Shown here piece after piece: positions 61,739-64,000 of a stretch of 64,000 bases of DNA (within the stretch, counting starts at the first letter, position 1; every line of letters begins with the position of its first letter). Made by a program: the position numbers and the translations under genes. The DNA is from Alphaproteobacteria bacterium (lineage in GTDB: Bacteria; Pseudomonadota; Alphaproteobacteria; JAVJVX01), in contig JAVJVX010000009.1 of the NCBI GenBank assembly GCA_040220875.1, positions 186,001 through 250,000 of the forward strand, written 5' to 3'. The notes beneath the pieces were generated by a model. That model saw only the letters and a list, made by a program, of their open reading frames with translations. It made no database searches and had not been told where the DNA came from.

Positions 61739-63052
61739 CTAGTTCAGGCCCTGATAAATCGGAAACCGACGACACAGCGCGATTACCTGTTCTCTCACTT
61801 TTGCTTCGACCTTGCCGTTATCTTCCGGATTCGCAGCGCATCCGTCCAACACTTCCGCAATAAGCTCGCCCACGCGGCGGAACTCTGTTGTGCCGAAGCC
61901 CCGGGTTGTCGCGGCCGGCGCCCCAAGCCGGACTCCCGAGGTCACGGCGGGTTTTTCCGGATCGAACGGTATGCCGTTCTTGTTGCAGGTGATGGCCGCC
62001 TTCTCCAGGCTGGCCTCCGCCACGCGGCCCGTGAGCCCCTTGGGCCGAAGGTCGACCAGCATCAGATGCGTGTCGGTGCCCCCGGAAACGATTTCGCAAC
62101 CCGCCCCTTTCAGCGTCGTGGCCAGCGTTTGCGCGTTTTCAACAATCGCGGCCGCGTAGTTCCGGAAAGCAGGCTCGAGCGCTTCACCAAAGGCAACCGC
62201 TTTGGCAGCGATGATATGCATCAGCGGACCACCCTGCAGGCCGGGAAAGACTGCCGAATTTATTTTTTTGGCGATTTCCTCGTCGTTCGTCAGAACCATA
62301 CCGGCACGTGGACCGCGCAGCGTTTTGTGGGTCGTCGTCGTGACCACATGGGCGTGAGGAAATGGGCTGGGATGAACGCCGCCGGCGACAAGCCCCGCGA
62401 AATGCGCCATATCGACCATGAGATATGCGCCAACCTCATCCGCAATCTGCCGGAACCGGGCGAAATCTATGATGCGCGGATAGGCTGATCCGCCGGCAAT
62501 GATAATGCGGGGCTTGTGTGTCCGGGCCAGTTCTTCCACTTCATCAAAATCAATCAGTGCATCCTCGCGCCGCACGCCATACTGATGCGCCTCGAACCAC
62601 TTGCCCGAAAGATTGGGACGCGCCCCATGTGTCAGGTGGCCACCGGCGGCGAGCGACATGCCGAGGATCGAATCTCCGGGCTTGAGCAGGGCCAGGAAGA
62701 CCGCCTGATTTGCCTGCGAGCCCGAATGGGGCTGGACGTTCGCAAATCCGCAGCCAAACAGCCGGGTTGCCCGGTCTATCGCCAACTGTTCGGCCCGGTC
62801 CACCTCCTCGCAACCGCCATAATACCGCCGGCCCGGATAGCCTTCGGCGTATTTGTTGGTAAGGACGGACCCCATCGCTTCAAGAACCGCGCGGGAAACA
62901 ATGTTTTCGGACGCAATCAGTTCAATTCCGTCCTGCTGGCGTCGCAGCTCGGCCTCGATGATCTCCTTGATCGCCGGGTCCCGGGCCGCCAGGGGCGCGT
63001 CGAAGAAATCAGGGTCGAAGGGAGATTCGCCCCTGCTGCTGGCTACTGTCAT
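61739..63052 (-). CDS. glyA: Serine hydroxymethyltransferase
   Basis: A 437-residue PLP enzyme: [34 protein letters not shown] and the PLP lysine in [13 protein letters not shown] (Lys243). It interconverts serine and glycine with tetrahydrofolate. It lies 15 bases downstream of rpiB. No glycine riboswitch is seen. Confidence 0.96.
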   Translation of the reverse strand: MTVASSRGESPFDPDFFDAPLAARDPAIKEIIEAELRRQQDGIELIASENIVSRAVLEAMGSVLTNKYAEGYPGRRYYGGCEEVDRAEQLAIDRATRLFGCGFANVQPHSGSQANQAVFLALLKPGDSILGMSLAAGGHLTHGARPNLSGKWFEAHQYGVRREDALIDFDEVEELARTHKPRIIIAGGSAYPRIIDFARFRQIADEVGAYLMVDMAHFAGLVAGGVHPSPFPHAHVVTTTTHKTLRGPRAGMVLTNDEEIAKKINSAVFPGLQGGPLMHIIAAKAVAFGEALEPAFRNYAAAIVENAQTLATTLKGAGCEIVSGGTDTHLMLVDLRPKGLTGRVAEASLEKAAITCNKNGIPFDPEKPAVTSGVRLGAPAATTRGFGTTEFRRVGELIAEVLDGCAANPEDNGKVEAKVREQVIALCRRFPIYQGLN

Positions 63053-63067
63053 TTCAGGTATCTTCCT

Positions 63068-63520
63068 TCACTCCGAATTGTTCAGGGCCGAGAGCTTGGC
63101 TACCCGGTTTTCGTGCCGCCCCCCCTCGAACGGCGTGGCAAGAAACTGCGTGAGACAATCCCAGGCGGTTTCCTCTCCGATCAGCCGTGCCCCCAGGGCC
63201 AGGACATTGGCGTCATTGTGCTGCCGTGCGAAACGGGCCGAGAGCCCGTCATGGCACAGCGCAGCACGGACCCAGGGGAAACGGTTCACGGCAATGGAGA
63301 TGCCTATTCCCGTGCCGCAAATGACAACCCCGCGCGAAGCCTTGCCGTCGCCAAGCGCGGCCGCCAGGGCTGCGCCAAAATCGGGATAATCCACCGATTC
63401 CTCGCCGTCGGTCCCCAGATCCACGACCTCGTAGCCTGCTTGGTCCAGCCGCGCCGAAAGCCTCTGTTTCAGCGGAAAACCGGCATGATCTGCCGCTACC
63501 AGGATGCGTTCGGGGGCCAT
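63068..63520 (-). CDS. rpiB: Ribose-5-phosphate isomerase B
   Basis: A 150-residue RpiB/LacAB-type isomerase: ILVAADHAGFPLKQRL, YEVVDLGTDGEESVDYPDF, the active cysteine in VVICGTGIGISIAVNRFPWVRA. It interconverts ribose-5- and ribulose-5-phosphate. It begins the rpiB-glyA-nrdR-rib transcript. Confidence 0.95.
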   Translation of the reverse strand: MAPERILVAADHAGFPLKQRLSARLDQAGYEVVDLGTDGEESVDYPDFGAALAAALGDGKASRGVVICGTGIGISIAVNRFPWVRAALCHDGLSARFARQHNDANVLALGARLIGEETAWDCLTQFLATPFEGGRHENRVAKLSALNNSE

Positions 63521-63863
63521 GGCCAGTTTTCTGAGAATCCGTCAAAAATGGGAGCGGCACGATACCAAATCTCGTTCCCCGGCACCAGCCTGCCACTAGG
63601 TCTGGCGGAATGCCGGAAATCGGCCGGAATGCCCCAAAACTGGGTGATTGCTCCCGGCGCACAACAAATGCTTAAATGAAGTTTCAGTAAATCCAGGCCC
63701 TTCTCGTCAAATGCCCTGTAATCATGGAAAAAAACAAATAAAACGGGTTTCGCTGCGCGGACCAATCAAAAAAATCGACAATCAAGAACTGTCGGACAAA
63801 AGTCTTTTGGCCTTGCAGCGGATAAAACAAACAATAAGCAATCGACCTTGAGCTGAGAAGAAG
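63521..63863. other. Gene-free 343-base divergent region between rpiB and the mucR-like gene
   Basis: No gene is supported. The half next to the mucR-like start is AT-rich (for example AATAAAACAAACAATAAGC), as is typical for promoters that MucR-type proteins bind, including their own. The other half holds the rpiB leader with short GGCGGAATGCCGG-like repeats (near 63602-63640). Confidence 0.4.
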
Positions 63864-64000
63864 ATGGCACAGGAAAAACCGTCCCACGACGACTTGCTCA
63901 AGATGGCAACGCGAATCGTCACGGCCTACGCATCATTCAACAATCTTGGCTCGGCCGAGTTGCCGCGCGTCATCGACACGGTCTACCGCACCCTGTCCGA
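63864..64000 (+). CDS. MucR/Ros family regulator, N-terminal fragment
   Basis: The frame runs off the right edge after 45 residues: MAQEKPSHDDLLKMATRIVTAYASFNN, then LGSAELPRVIDTVYRTLS. The 'I-V-T-A-Y-S-N-N...LP..I..V...L' pattern is the N-terminal oligomerisation part of MucR/Ros regulators; the zinc-finger half lies outside. Members silence AT-rich DNA in alphaproteobacteria. GAGAAGAAG lies before the ATG. Confidence 0.8.
   Translation, partial: MAQEKPSHDDLLKMATRIVTAYASFNNLGSAELPRVIDTVYRTLS

Overview
The window looks like chromosome of an alphaproteobacterium, most plausibly near the Rhodospirillales. The evidence is the gene order recJ-glpX-hom-aminotransferase, the UQCC-type cytochrome bc1 chaperone next to DUF177-rpmF-plsX-fabH-ihfA, a MucR-type regulator at the right edge, a class I PHA synthase and the nrdR-ribD-ribE-ribBX-ribH-nusB-thiL block. 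This placement is an inference from gene content.

Positions 1-28000 are accessory and catabolic. The left edge carries the start of an RND/MMPL exporter and a Ycf48-like beta-propeller. Next comes an island of CoA and hydrolase chemistry: HMG-CoA lyase-like, CaiB/BaiF CoA-transferase, nitrilase, acyl-CoA ligase, isochorismatase-fold hydrolase, two amidohydrolases, an acetoacetate-decarboxylase-like protein, a PaaD/MIP18-like protein, a zinc alcohol dehydrogenase relative, a class IV aminotransferase, an SDR and a DUF3891 protein. A meta-cleavage operon follows on the minus strand: XylT-type ferredoxin, catechol 2,3-dioxygenase, oxopentenoate hydratase, acetaldehyde dehydrogenase, hydroxyoxovalerate aldolase, 4-oxalocrotonate decarboxylase, DsbA-fold isomerase and ring-cleavage-product hydrolase. 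Two DUF1329 proteins, a lysine-rich histone-like gene with a possible frameshift extension, and small genes (DUF1326, YgjP-like protease, cold-shock protein) complete this part.

Positions 28000-42700 are housekeeping: tRNA-Glu, recJ, glpX, hom, an AlaC/DapL-like aminotransferase, an OmpA-type lipoprotein, phaC, a gamma-carbonic anhydrase, argC, rpsI, rplM, a crotonase, a CoA-binding protein, metY and cutA.

Positions 42706-48330 are a decayed prophage lying against the 3' end of tRNA-Pro(GGG). It keeps an S24 repressor, two promoters overlapped by matching inverted repeats, DUF6362, a terminase small subunit, a truncated large terminase joined out of frame to a 3TM holin, a GapR homologue, and four tandem paralogous small genes (62-91 aa) that I cannot assign to a known family. 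These four genes are the best candidate for something undescribed.

Positions 48331-64000 return to core genes: tRNA-Pro, MerR-type regulator, ihfA, fabH, plsX, rpmF, DUF177, bc1 chaperone, bamE, K+-independent H+-pyrophosphatase, thiL, nusB, the riboflavin genes (with a degenerate GTP cyclohydrolase II half on RibB), nrdR, glyA, rpiB and the start of a mucR-like gene.
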